A DNA stretch of 64,000 nucleotides from Paramyrothecium sp. XJ0827 (GCA_020881915.1 JAJFPB010000007.1:3844001-3908000), one strand, 5' to 3'; shown: positions 11,991-23,657, counted from the first letter of the stretch. Notes: generated from the sequence alone by a model not told the origin. Numbers and translations: made by a program.

Positions 11991-14188
11991 ATTATATTTA
12001 TTATAGATATCTTTATTATTAACTTTATTATTACTATATCTAAGGTTCTAGGTATTAGATCTCCCTATTAAATTATTTTTATTATATCTAAGTCCCTATT
12101 TAAAATTCTTAAATTTAGGTTATTTTAATAAATTTCTTAATTATTTAATTTCTTATAGATTTTAGTAGTACTAGAATTTCTTAGTAATATATTATTTATA
12201 ATAAGTTATAAAATAATCTTTTATATTTTATTTATTTTAGTATTTCTATAATTAATATAGATCTCTTTATAAAACTATAATCTTATATTATATATATATT
12301 ACTTTCTTAATCTAGTACTAAAGATCTTTTATATTATATAATAAGATTATATTTTATTTTCTTATTTTTATTAAGAAGGTTTTATTTTCTACTTTTTTAT
12401 TAAAATATATTATATATAAGTACTATAAATATAAAATCTATATAATATTATAGTATTATAGGTAATTAATATCTATATATAGATTATTCTCTCTTTAGAT
12501 TCTTAGTAGTTATATATATAGAGAATTTAGTAGGGCTTCTTTTATTATAATTATATAAATAAAGATATTTTTATTTATATAAGGGTTCTATTATAACTTC
12601 TTTACTTTCTATATTATATTATTTTTTCTTCTAAGTTATTATTTAAATATTTTTACTTTTTATTTAAGTTCTTTAAGAATAAGTTATTATTCTTATTTAA
12701 TATTTTATTAATAATAATATTAAAGTCTTTAGGGCTTAATATTTATTTTTATAATTAGATATTTAGGATTTCTTATATATAATTACTTTTTATTATTTCC
12801 TTAGTTACTTCCTTAAGATTTCTTATATATTAGTAGTTCTATAAGTATATTTTATATTTATAGTCCTAATTTAATTATAGTAATATAGTCTTAATATATT
12901 TTATTATTTTAATAATATAAATTATAGTAATTTTATTTAATTATTATTTATTTTTAATAATTAAAATAAACTTTTTTCTTTTTTAAAATTAATTTTATTT
13001 AAATTATTAATATTTTTAAATAAAATATTCTTTTTTACTATAATTATAGTAAATAATATCTACTTTCTAGATTACTTCTAGCTTTATAGGGCTAGATTTA
13101 GTTCTATAAAAATATTTACTTATTTTTATTATTTTAAGTTATTAGTATTATATTTAATATATAGAGTATTTTTATATTATTCTTTTTCTCTTTTATATTT
13201 AAAGTTATATTTATTAATCTTAATTACCTTATATATATATTCTTTTAATAAGTATTTAGATTATTTAATCTTAATAAGTTTATTTTTAATTTTTTTTATA
13301 TTTATTATAGAAGATTTTTTTATAAATTTCTTTAATTTATTTTAATTTAAAATAATTTACTTAAATTATATTATAAAACTAATATATAACTTAATTTAGA
13401 TTATTTTATTAAAGTTTTATTTTATTTCTTAAATTTTATTTATAATATTAAAGATTCTTTTAATATATTCTTTAAATTTATTAAAGTTACTAAATCTTCT
13501 CTTTATATTTTCTTTATATTTAATTATTAATCTAGTAATATAATTTTAAAATATAGATTTAAATTAAATAGGAATATTATTTTTTAGGCTCTAAATTATA
13601 AACTTAATTTATTTTTTATTTATAATAAAGATTTTTAAAAAATATAAAAAGTAGGCCCTAAGTACTATAAGGAATTCTTAAAGTTTATAAGGACTTTTAT
13701 TAAAGGATTTAGATTTATATAATTTAATAACTATACTTAGTTCTTTTTTATATTTCTTAGTATTCTATATATCTAGAAGTCTTTTAAATTAGTTTTTAGT
13801 ACTTTAGGCTATATAGAAATTAAGATTAGTAATTTCTTATAATTATTATTTAAATAATAATATTTTTAAAATAATTAATTTTATAGGATTTAATTAATAT
13901 AGTAATTGTATTAGCTTAGACTTAGTTAATTTTAATTAAGAGATTTTAAATAAGTTACTTAAGTATTTTAATTTTATACTTTTTTTTATTATTAGAATTA
14001 TTATTTAATTTCTTATTTTAATTTTTTATTTTAATTTTTTATTTTAATATTATTCCCTAAGAGGGTCTTAAATAATATTTCTTTAACTTTATTCTTATTT
14101 TTAGTAATAAGTATAGAGAGCTTAGAACTTTCTTTTATTATTATAAGTATTACTTTAAAGAAATTATATATCTTAAAATAAAAGCTAT

Positions 14189-14806
14189 TAATATATAATA
14201 ATTAAATTTAGATCTAAGTATAAAGTAAGTAATTTTATAGTTTATTATTTAATATAAGAAATAGGATTTTCTTTTAAAATAATAGATTATTTATTATTAA
14301 TTTATAAGATTTTTTTTTTAGAAGTTAATTAAAGAATATCTTAGAAATTATATAATATTAATAACTAATAGATTCTAATTTAAATATAATATATAGAATC
14401 TCCTATATATATATATAATTCTCTTTTTTAAAGTATATAGGAGAGTACTTCTTAAATTATAATATATAGTACTTTTAGAAATATTATAAAAAATAATCCC
14501 TTCTAGTAATATATTTATATTTCTAGTCTTACTTATAGAAATCTTCTTCTATATAAGTCTTTATTCTTATTAAATATTTTTTCTATTTCTATTCTTTTAT
14601 TTCTAGTTTTTTACTTTTAGCCCTTCTTTTATACTAATATCTAATTTAAATTAATATATTAAGAACTAGTTTATAAATTATATTAGTAGTATAGGGACTA
14701 GCTTATTCTAAGGCTAATAGTCTAAGATTAGTATAGTATTTATATATTTTATTATATAATATTCTATAGATTAATTATAACCTTGGGTTAGGTTATAATA
14801 TAGTAA
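14189..14806 (-). repeat. Right LTR (5' LTR of the minus-strand gypsy element)
   Basis: Partner of the repeat at 3765-4388, in direct orientation. It retains slightly more G and C than the left copy (for example 'cttgggttagg' near 14783). Because pol reads on the minus strand, this is the LTR that would have held the promoter. Confidence 0.75.
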
Positions 14807-15186
14807 TAGATTTGTACTATACTCTATTTATTATACTTGGAGCCCTCTATATCCCTCTATATCCCATACTAGTATATCTTTATAATTATATAGTATCTTA
14901 TTTAAGGTAGAACTAGATCTCTAGTAATTAGTATATTAATTTAACTTTAAGATTAAATTAGCCCTAATCTTAAACTACTATAAGTTAGTTCCTATAAAGT
15001 ATATATTATAAGACTATAAAGCTTAATTATAATTTATTAACTTATTACTAAAGTAGTTAGTATAGTAATATAAGCTTTATAAACTTATAATAAGAAGAGG
15101 AGATATAGAATATATTAAATTAATATCCTACTACTATATATAAGTCTTTATTTAGTATATACTTACTATATTATATACTAAAAATA
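14807..15186. other. TA-rich flank between the gypsy LTR and the zinc-finger gene
   Basis: The TA-rich composition continues to exactly about 15186, where it changes to normal coding DNA. No ORF or recognisable repeat partner is present. The stop codon of the neighbouring zinc-finger frame lies at this junction. Confidence 0.55.
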
Positions 15187-17092
15187 TTATATTAAGCCTG
15201 GATGGTTGGGACTGAAGTTCATTGCGTGTGAGTCCAAATGATCGTCCAAGAATGGAAGGCTTAGGTGCTCATCAAGCAGCAGTTGGACCTCTCCCGCCGT
15301 GTCATGCTCCGCGTTACTTCTGTTCCAGGATAACTGATCGACATTGGGTGGTTGGTGTTCGATGTCCTCTTCGAGCATGTCGCCTGTAGCTTCGTGTATC
15401 AATGAAGCCTCTGCTGAAGGGTTTGGTGAATTTGACTCTTCTTCGTTGATTGGGAGCGGCGGTTGTAGGGGCTCCTGACGAACCTGACTCTCAGAGGCAT
15501 GGCTCCATGCTGGTGTCAGGAGTACCGGGTGGCTTGAAAGCCGGGAGGTCGGGGGCGTTGTTTCGGGAATCGGGTCAGCCTGTGCCTGCGAAATGGTTTG
15601 AACGCTGTTTGCCAGAAACTGCTCCAATATAATGTTGATGAGTTCTTGCAGAAGCTGGGGAAGCAAGATCCCTAGGTCTCGTTCCTCACTTGGCATGGTC
15701 CAAGTGAGGAGGCCCTGCTGCGCAAGTACGGTGGAGATGACTTCTTAGCCTGAGTGACCCCAGTAGTCGCGCAGCATCTCGATCATTTCCTCCAGTTGGC
15801 TTCCCAGATAGGCTGTTTCTGGACGTTCCACATTGGGAAAGACAAGATCCCATACAGAAAACCACTGCTCCTCGGTGGAGATCCCAGATTCGACCCTCCG
15901 ACTCATGGCCTGTTTTAGCTCCTCCGAGATCCCTTCCCAGACTGGCTGCTCTCGTTCAGAACAAGTCCTAGCCCGGACGTGGACATCATGCTGCGCACGA
16001 GTGGTAAAAACTTCGTAGCACGTAGCACAATAGAGGTGGGGTTGTCGATGCATGCGCCAGAGATGTTGTTTGACGTCTTTCACTCGACGAAGTGTGTGAC
16101 TAAGACACTTCAGGTGGAGGAATTTGTTTCGTTTATAGAACAAGCAGGCCAGAGTTCTCTCTCGGCGTTCGTCACCAACCTTGGGCTTTTTGGGCTTGTC
16201 ACGGCCTAACAGAGGAGATGATCTCGAGTTGGAGCCATCACCTTCTGCAGGCAAGCTTCGTTTGGTGCCTTGGTCTGCCTGCGTAGTGGTAGAACGGGGT
16301 TGGCAGTCACTGCTATGCTCCTGGCGTCCAGGTCCTCCACCTTGGCCCACACACTGGATAATGTACTTTCGAAATCATCGAATCGCATTGACAAGGAGTT
16401 CATCTCTGCATTGCAAGAAAGGATGACTGCTATCCAGTTTCTGGTCCTCCTCGGTAATATCGGAGAGAAAGTCATTACTTGTCGCTTCATCCCACAATAA
16501 ATCTTTGGTTGGATCGATAAGATGAGACTCGAGGAACTCTTCTTGGACGTGATATTCGCTCCCGTCGTTGGAGGGTGCCAACGAACTGATAATATCCTGA
16601 CTATCCTTTAAGCCGGCTGGCATAGAAGATTCAGTCTCTAACCATGTGATGTCATGTTGATGCGGATGCTTTTTGTAATGATCTGCAGGTTCCACTGTAG
16701 GTTCTCTATTTGTTTTATAGTAGAACGGGAGTTGGGAAGCTTCGGGAATGGGATACTGGTCCTTGATCGTGTCACTTTTATTATCTTCCGGGAAGACCAA
16801 TGGTGACGGGGATCATGATTACCTCATTTGAAAGTCGAATTTCGGTATCATTCGGATGTTCCTCTTCTATCTCCCTGAGCTCACAAAACATCGAACCTAT
16901 GCCCAAGAGATCCGAGAAGCAGTAGAGCGTGGAACTAGCCTCTTTTAAGGCTACACGAGTGCGGAGCAGAGAGTTCTCCTCGCTCGAGCTGTCCATGTCA
17001 TCGCTATCGTTGTGCCAGCGTCCTTGAGAATTGGAGATCTCGACTTGCGTTGAACTAGACATTCTGTCTCTGTAGGCATTGTAGGTGTCAAG
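15187..17092 (-). pseudogene. C2H2-like zinc-finger protein gene, main part, interrupted by hAT and by two stops
   Basis: Minus-strand coding region continuing from the small 5' piece at 20467-20523 on the other side of the hAT element. The first segment reads LDTYNAYRDRMSSSTQVE... to about 16823. A plausible phase-0 intron is 16756-16822 (donor GTAATC, acceptor ACCAG). The rest, 16755 to 15187, is one frame broken by TGA at 16375-16377 and TAA at 15745-15747. The zinc-finger part lies before the second stop (LACLFYKRN..., TLRRVKDVKQHLWRMH, YCATCYEVF...HDVHVRARTC), followed by a YLGSQLEEMIEMLRDYW segment common in a large fungal family of such proteins. Downstream of the TAA the frame continues naturally (EVISTVLAQQGLLTWTMPSEERDL), which shows the stop is a lesion. 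The frame ends where the TA-rich block begins, so the C-terminus may be truncated. The family's function is unknown to me beyond probable nucleic-acid binding. Confidence 0.7.
17085..17092. repeat. hAT target-site duplication, left copy
   Basis: GTGTCAAG, identical to 20459-20466. Confidence 0.92.
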
Positions 17093-17153
17093 CAGTGAAG
17101 TAAATAGTGTGGCCGTAAATAAGACAATATCATATTCAATATCGTATTGCCTG

Positions 17154-17177
17154 CACGGTATTTTTATACCGTGCAGT
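17154..17177. repeat. Subterminal palindrome in hAT
   Basis: GCACGGTAT and its inverse ATACCGTGC flank a short T-rich loop, forming a hairpin about 60 bp inside the left end. Related 'ccgtgcagtgca' words recur near 20370 inside the right end, as expected for subterminal transposase-binding motifs. Confidence 0.6.
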
Positions 17178-17617
17178 GCAAGCAACACCGGAAACCGTGT
17201 AATACAGTGCGTGGTTGTTCAAATATCGTATAAATATGATATCAAATATAGTGCAAGTACTATGTAATACGAGTAGTACGAGGATTCTCCCCATAACGTT
17301 ATATGAAGCATTATGAAGATCCCAATTTACAGGACTTTTTACTAACGAAGTGTAACCTGGTTGATCTGCACTCGGTTGATGCCGATAGTAATAACGCCAC
17401 CAAATAAAGGCCTCGTCACAAACTCCTGAGTGTTTGAGTGAGTATGTAACAAGCTCGCCAGCTCTCCGAGAGCTTTCAGTTCTTCTTTTCTTCAATGCAA
17501 TCAATTTGTTGGTTTCCAAGCATGCTTCTGGACGAATAAGGCCTATGCCCCTTACATGAAGCGTGTCAGCTCCTGAACTCTTCCCTACTTCCTCAACAAG
17601 TCTTATCCTACGAAATA

Positions 17618-19994
17618 ATGGCTTCTCAGCGCTCAGGCATTAGCGCTTCCTTCACGGCTACATCATCCCAGACTTCCCTAGCCCCTGATTCGTCGGTTAT
17701 CAGCGACAACGGAGATTCTGATGTCGGAGAGACATCTATTTCGCCGTTGTTAACCTCTCAATTTAAGAAGAAGAAGCGTACGTCGAAGATATGGGATCAT
17801 ACGCCCTTCGGAAGGAATCAGATCGTCCGTAATACGGAAGGTCAGATTATATGGCGTTGCAAGTACTGTAAAGGGAAGCCTGCCGAATATCTCGAAAATG
17901 GAGGCACGGCACACATCTACAAGCACCTTAAATCTCACACTACTCTCGATATATTAACGCCTAATGAAGAAAGGGCTGCTAAAACAAGGAATCACCTTGT
18001 GGAAGCCTTCTCACGGATGTCTCAGAACACGAATCCCCTCAAACGCCGTCGACACGATGACGAAACGACAGATCTTGACGCTGATAAGTTTGAGCAACTG
18101 TATGTAGAGTGGATTGCAGACTGCGGGATTGCACTTCGTATAGCAACAAGAGAAAGCTTTCGAGCGTAAGTGCTCTAATACACTTAAGATTAATGGTTCA
18201 TATACTAATCTTATGCCCTTTTAGCTTGCTCAAATTCCTCAATCCTGGAGTCCTCTCGATTTTACCTACATCACATCAAACGATTCGCGAGTGGGTGATG
18301 CGAACGTTTGAGACGCAAAAGCGACGTATACGACAAGTTCTCCAATCAGCTATCTCGAGAATACACTTCACCGTCGATATATGGTCCTCTCCAAATAAGC
18401 TTGGTATCCTTGGTATTGTTGCACACTTCATTGATAGCAACGGCGAGCTGGTTTCATATTGTGTCGCTTTACGAGAGGTACACGGCAAGCATTCAGGAGA
18501 GAATCAGGCCCATATCGTGATGAATGTCGTCGAGGACTACGGAATTGTCACCCAGATTGGATACTTTGTTTCAGACAATGCAGACTCGAATGATACGTTG
18601 ATGAATTCTCTACAGAAATGCACGCCTCTATCAATTTATTGAGAGAACAATACTAATGATTAATAGTGTTGAACAAGAGGCACAATATCATATACGACGC
18701 GAAACATCACCGCCTTCGTTGTAACGGTCATACCATCAATCTAGCGGCTCATGCGTTTATGTTCCCAAAAACCGCACCCGACGAAGCCCCTACGAAAAAC
18801 CCAGGTTAAAAAGGACACTACGAGCGAATATATCAAGCCTTCAGACGCTGATATATTGAAGTGGAGGAAGGCTGGTCCTCTTGGCAAGCTCCACAACATC
18901 GTTGTCTTTATCCGATGTAGTCCACAACGGATACAGAGGTTTAAAGAGATCAGTGAGAAAAAGGGTCTTCTTCGTGACAACGATACAAGATGGAACTCAA
19001 AGTACTACATGATTGAGAGAGCCATTGAGCTTGCAGATCAAATTGATTACTATTGCTCAAAGGAGAAGGACCTTAAGCTTGATTCGCGTATGCTATATAT
19101 CCAATTGAGAGGACAACACTAATAGTTTCTAGTTTCCGAACAAGACTGGGCTGAGCTGAAAAAATTTGCAACTTCCTCAAGTCATTCACCGATGCCACCA
19201 AGGCTGCAGAAGGTCACGCGCATACAATCGATCGAACGCTACCCATAATGGACTTCCTGCTTAGCAAATTTGAGGCTGCACGAATCGAGTACGCAGATGA
19301 CGCTTTTATGACGCCTTGTATTGATGCTGGATGGGCGAAACTCGACGCATATTACACTCTTACAGAGCGGTCACCTGCTTATGTTGCAGCTATTGTCCTC
19401 AGCCCTCATCGAAAGTGGCACTACTTTGACACCGCCTGGGAGGAACATCCTGAGTGGATTGAGAGCAATAAGACTGCCGTAGAAGATCTCTGGAAGTCTC
19501 GTTACGCACCAGTCGCCAAGTCAGCGGAATCGTCGGCCCAGTCCTTGGTTGAAAAGCCACTAGTGAAGAACTCGTTTCTTGCATGGGAAGACAAACATGA
19601 GGACCCCGAGCTTCCTACCCTATTTGACGAGTATCAGAACTATATATCAGCCCCAAGAATCAAAGTCAAGGATGTACGAAGGTGGTGGCTTGAGGATACA
19701 CAACAAACGCTCTATCCAAACCTTTCCAAAATGGCGCTCGATCTTTTGTCAATTCCTGCGATGTCTGCTGAGCCAGAACGTCTCTTCTCTGATACAAAAA
19801 TCACCCTCCAAGATCGCAGGAACAGGTTAGGGATTGATATAATTGAGGCAATTGAGTGCATAAAGTCCTGGTCGAAGACTCACAAATTGGCTTGGGTTGA
19901 CGACGTTGAGCTTGTCTTGGATACAGCTATCATTGGAGAAGAGGAACAGCAGGGGTCTTCTAACATTATACCTGATATTACGAGCAATAGATAG
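17618..19994 (+). pseudogene. hAT transposase with BED finger and C-terminal dimerisation domain, degraded
   Basis: Exon 1 (17618-18165) starts MASQRSGISASF and holds a BED-type finger: WRCKYCKGK then HIYKHLKSH. A clean intron (18166-18224; gtaagtg, branch tactaatc, ttttag) leads to LLKFLNPGV... and the catalytic region (HFTVDIWSSPN..., GYFVSDNADSND). The next junction, near 18640-18667, has lost a normal donor (GCACGC where GTACGC is expected), although the branch and TAATAG acceptor remain. A frameshift lies near 18805-18815 (NPGTTAAAAAGG), a third junction near 19112 has TTGAGA in place of GTGAGA, and one base is missing near 19160-19170. The terminal frame (19248-19994) keeps the hAT dimerisation motif LDLLSIPAMSAEPERLFS. 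The family and domain order are clear. The gene cannot make a full protein as read. Confidence 0.85.
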
Positions 19995-20458
19995 TATGCA
20001 AACAATTCAAACTCATAATGCTCGAATCTGTGGAGTTTTCTTTTGACCTCTAGATCTACCTACTTCATTCTCACGCTTAAGCAATAGGAGTGACGTTAAA
20101 TTAGTCAATTATGTAGCTTAAGTAAACCCTTAACATACGCGAGCGAGGTCTAGGAAAACGTTTTCCTGAGCGTTCTCGTTATCCGGCAATAGTATAATCT
20201 TATATGTTGACTGTGAATGGCTTCATCTTGTTAGGGTCCGTGAGACTATCTTGAACCTCAACCTTACTCAATGTGGTTAGTTTTATGCTTAGGCCATGCG
20301 GCTCTTCGCACGCCGTGCGATATGATATTACGATACGATATTGCTTAAATATAGTGGAATACCGTATGCCGTGCAGTGCACCGAATTCCTAAACAATCCA
20401 GTGCAGTGTGGCGTTGAAAAAATATCGTATACCGTATTTTGCACTATTTACTTCACTG

Positions 20459-20466
20459 GTGTCAAG
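20459..20466. repeat. hAT target-site duplication, right copy
   Basis: GTGTCAAG, identical to 17085-17092. Confidence 0.92.
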
Positions 20467-20523
20467 GAATGATCGGCCCCTATTGGCCAAAACCCAATTG
20501 AAAAGCTGACTTCTGGAAGACAT
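20467..20523 (-). pseudogene. 5' end of the zinc-finger gene, separated by the hAT insertion
   Basis: The ATG at 20523 opens a frame of exactly 19 codons (MSSRSQLFNWVLANRGRSF) to the hAT target duplication. Removing the hAT element and one copy of the 8-bp duplication joins it in phase to LDTYNAYRDRMSSS at 17092. An in-frame TAG lies a short way upstream of the ATG, which supports this as the original start. Confidence 0.65.
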
Positions 20524-23087
20524 AGGTTGTCGTATGGGACCGCAAGGAGGTCTGAGAGCCTAGATCCAGGAATAGGATTGGCGTTCAGTTTCATCTGTGA
20601 CCGAATCTTGAACTACAAGCTGCATTATTTCGATTAAGTAGCCGCAGCCGCTTAGTCGAGCGCGCGATACCGTGGCACGAGCTAGGGCACAGCTGTGCCT
20701 TGCTTATGGATTGCCACAAAATGGGCGGCCAATGGGCGACGCCACGTTTAGGACTGTACAATTAGACGAGCCCTTGTGACAGGACGCGACGCTTTCCTGC
20801 GCTTTGCAATTGGTGCAGCCAACTCTTAACGATCTGACCTGCATGGGCGAGTAGTCACGGAGAACATGGCCACCGATGTGCCATTTAGTCAAAGTCGTAT
20901 AAAATACCAATCAGAGTGTTCGAGTCTTGTGTCAGAGTGTGCTCTTGCTCTTGCTCAACTTTAAGTATCGCGGATATACCAGGTTTCGACTAATTCTCGT
21001 GGACTACATCGTTTATGCGGATCGTAAACTGGCTCAATTTTCGCTGCTACGTCAAATAATGTTGAAATTCTAGAGAGGACGAGAACAGATCTGGCAATTT
21101 CGTTTCGCTTGGACTACTCGCGTTCATTACGACCAACCCCTTGGAAGATAAAAAATCTTGTCTCACGTCCTCGTATGACGAGAAAACAATGGAGAAGACC
21201 ATCAAGCCTAATCAGCTCTCTTCATCTGTTGCTTTCACGAAAAACAACAGGTGAGATATCTTTCTACTGCGATCTTCAGCGCTGCCCAGGTGCTGATTGA
21301 ATTGATGCCGTGTAGCAAGCGTGAGCCTTCCGACATACTTTGCGTTTACCTTCGCCAAGATGACACCATTTCGGAAAGAATTTATCTTGGGAAAAAATCA
21401 ACGAAAAAGGAGTACATAGAAAGAGCGTCTCAAGTTGTTAAAACAACACTGGAGAAATATGCTCATGGAGCATAGCGTTTTTGTATAAAACTTGTCACCC
21501 ATCCGAGTGATAGCTATCTACCACCAATAATGGGAAGCCATAAGCTTCATATCACTCAAAGAGATTATATGCCAGGCTTCTGAGAGATTCTCTATTTCCG
21601 CAAACCCGTGGAACTAAGAGGAACCCGTGAGGCAAAGCGAACTACCCGCCACTGCAACCCGCAGGTCTTGCTGTGAATTATTGATTTGGTATATCGACCA
21701 AAAATTGGTTGAGTGACTTGGCCCCAATAATAACACAAATCTCAATTTCACATCATTGGGGCTGCGTATCCCGATTACAGGAGAGAGATATTGCATTGTG
21801 TCTGGCAACGATTCACAATACTTCTGCCAACTCAAAGAGCAACGCTATGGACCAGATGGAAAAGCGCAAATTTATACTTACTATATAGCCGAGTCTACTC
21901 ATTGTCATGCCTCAAGGCGACCACATAGCGGCATCATCGACAGTGTTCTCAAGACGAAGGGCTCACACAAGTCTATGTTCATGATGAAATAACCCCAATA
22001 TTTCTCGATTGACTACAAACCCGATATGCAAACTTTACTGGCCGCATATGCACCTTCGTCGAAGCTTCCCCTTGATTCGCCTGGGTCTCCGTGGAAGTTC
22101 AATACACCCCGTAAGCTCGATGCGTCACGCTGGTTTGTTGCACAATGATGACATTGTTTCTCGATATCCACCTGGGAATAGCGACAACTTGCAGCACGTG
22201 ATACACAACCAGCAGCAATGACACTTGGAATACATGGCTACGAAATGGAACAACACCTTGGGTGTTCATCATGATCGAGGTAGAAAGGTCCGCCAGCATA
22301 GTTTCATACAAGAACCGAAAAATTGACTCGCTGAATTGGTCAGTTCATCTAGTAGACTCACTGTGTATCTAGTAGACTCACTGTGCGAAGTACCAGCTGT
22401 GCATAGTTCTGCTCCTAAAGTTGTAGTACGCTCAACATTCAATTTGAAACTCATCCGCAGCTGAAAGGGACTGTCACTCTTTTGATGTAGGAATGCTGCA
22501 TTCGAATCTTTTCGCGAAGCAGAAAGGACGCTGCATCAGAGCCCGAAACGTGACTCCCAGAATTGCCTCACAAGGCTATTCGTATTGGGCGGGCATAGTT
22601 GACAAATATATCAGCTGTCAGTGAAAATGGTGTGCTTCTTGCAGAGCGTATGTGGCGAATGCATGGCTTACTATCTACAGCTTGCCGTACGATCGGCCGC
22701 TCCTGAGCATAGAAACACTGAATAATATTTGCCCATGCGGTATTTTCGGACCGATTGTGGTGTAAACCTCCGATTCGGCTCTTATCAAAGTAGTCCCACT
22801 CAGTACAGTAAGCTGGAGTGTGACTCTGCGCCATGACCTCCTAGCACAATAAGAACTCGTGCGACCGCCATACGTGACGCAAAGGCAGCCTGTTTCATGA
22901 AGGAGCCTCGCCTCGCGTTTACATTTTACCTGCGTGGCAACGCTGAACAACAGCTAGATCCAGAAGGACAGGGACAGAATACACGCAGCCGGAGCTAGCG
23001 CGGCTAAGGATCTGGACTGTGAATTGAGATATCTTCAGCCAAGGGAATCTCTAAAAAACGACGCAAACACCGAAAACTAGGCCAATC
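20524..23087. other. Intergenic region, no supported gene
   Basis: Normal composition. Short open frames occur (for example one at 21251-21475 containing YLGKKSTKKEYIERASQVV, opening with GTG, and an ATG at 21189 in another frame), but no convincing splice structure or family could be assigned. One small gene near 21189-21475 remains possible at low confidence. A 20-bp tandem duplication is listed separately. Confidence 0.45.
22347..22385. repeat. 20-bp tandem duplication
   Basis: ATCTAGTAGACTCACTGTG occurs twice in direct tandem with a period of 20 bases (22347-22365 and 22367-22385). Confidence 0.85.
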
Positions 23088-23657
23088 ATGATTGCTACTA
23101 TCGAAAATTACTCGGAGCCAGACTCACGCCTCGAGGCTGTGGCGTCTAGCCATCCAGAAGTCCTCGCGTTCACATCACGCGAGGGAGTCACCACCAGCCG
23201 GTTTATCCTCAAGCTCACGCCAGAAGACACGACAAATCATCTGACGCACGGCACCCTGACTGGCCCTGGAGCCATTTCAACCCCACCATACGTCTTCTTC
23301 GATAATGCATCGGGATCATTGCTGGCCCTCTACCATCTTGGTTCACGCCTATCCGGGCATGTTGGGATTATCCACGGAGGCATCATCGCCACGTTGTTGG
23401 ATGAATGTATGGGACGGGCGTGCTTTCCACGACTTGAGCACAAGATTGCTGTGACGGCGAAATTCGAGGTCGAATACAAGAAGCCTATTCCCGCCGACAG
23501 CATTGTATACGTCCTGGCTGAAACCCTTGACGTTCAGGGCCGCAAAGCGAATGTGCAAGCGACAATTAGGAGCGCAGAGGACAATGCGGTGTTTGCCACG
23601 TCCAAAGCGTTATTCGTGGAGCCAAAATTTGCAAGCTCCTTGACGCAATTAATGTAG
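23088..23657 (+). CDS. PaaI-type thioesterase (hotdog fold)
   Basis: A single-exon protein of 189 residues beginning MIATIENYSEPDSRL at the first ATG of the frame. Residues about 70-175 form a hotdog domain. GIIHGGIIATLLDECMG carries the HGG motif and the downstream acidic residue used by 4HBT/PaaI thioesterases to hydrolyse acyl-CoA. It is followed by AVTAKFEVEYKKPIPADSIV, a strand pattern typical of the family. The length matches fungal cytosolic or mitochondrial members, including those in or near secondary-metabolite loci, but no such cluster is visible here and the acyl substrate is unknown. No clear targeting signal is seen. The gene appears intact and is separated from neighbours by more than 1 kb on each side. 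Confidence 0.87.
   Translation: MIATIENYSEPDSRLEAVASSHPEVLAFTSREGVTTSRFILKLTPEDTTNHLTHGTLTGPGAISTPPYVFFDNASGSLLALYHLGSRLSGHVGIIHGGIIATLLDECMGRACFPRLEHKIAVTAKFEVEYKKPIPADSIVYVLAETLDVQGRKANVQATIRSAEDNAVFATSKALFVEPKFASSLTQLM

Larger units (their letters stand above)
3765..14806 (-). mobile_element. RIP-mutated Ty3/gypsy LTR retrotransposon, minus orientation, carrying a nested pogo element
   Basis: Two direct repeats of about 620 bp (around 3765-4388 and 14189-14806) align base for base over long stretches. The differences I checked are overwhelmingly C/T or G/A transitions, as expected for LTRs mutated by RIP. Between them the minus strand encodes a degraded gypsy pol: a Y-L-D-D-like RT motif (now reading YLNN) at 9247-9236, RNase H motifs down to the pogo insertion at 8565, and pol sequence resuming at about 6705. 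The upstream (5') LTR is therefore the right-hand copy. The interior is TA-rich and full of stops, so the element is dead. The span is about 11 kb, or about 9.2 kb without the pogo insertion, which is long for gypsy, so a second smaller insertion is possible. No convincing target duplication was found. LTR ends are approximate to some tens of bases. Confidence 0.8.
17093..20458 (+). mobile_element. hAT-family DNA transposon
   Basis: The element begins CAGTGAAGTAAATAGTG and ends with the exact inverse of those 17 bases. It is flanked by the 8-bp direct duplication GTGTCAAG (17085-17092 and 20459-20466); an 8-bp duplication and CAGTG ends are diagnostic of hAT. It is 3366 bp long and encodes a BED-finger hAT transposase on the plus strand. 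Subterminal regions carry repeated 'accgtgcagtgca' and 'aatatcgta' words and a hairpin at 17154-17177. The coding region has several lesions, so this copy is non-autonomous. Confidence 0.93.

Noticed and set aside
21251..21475. Possible small gene with YLGKKSTKKEYIERAS
   Set aside because: Opens with GTG; the only way to reach an ATG (21189) needs a 39-nt intron. Kept as a low-confidence remark, not a feature.
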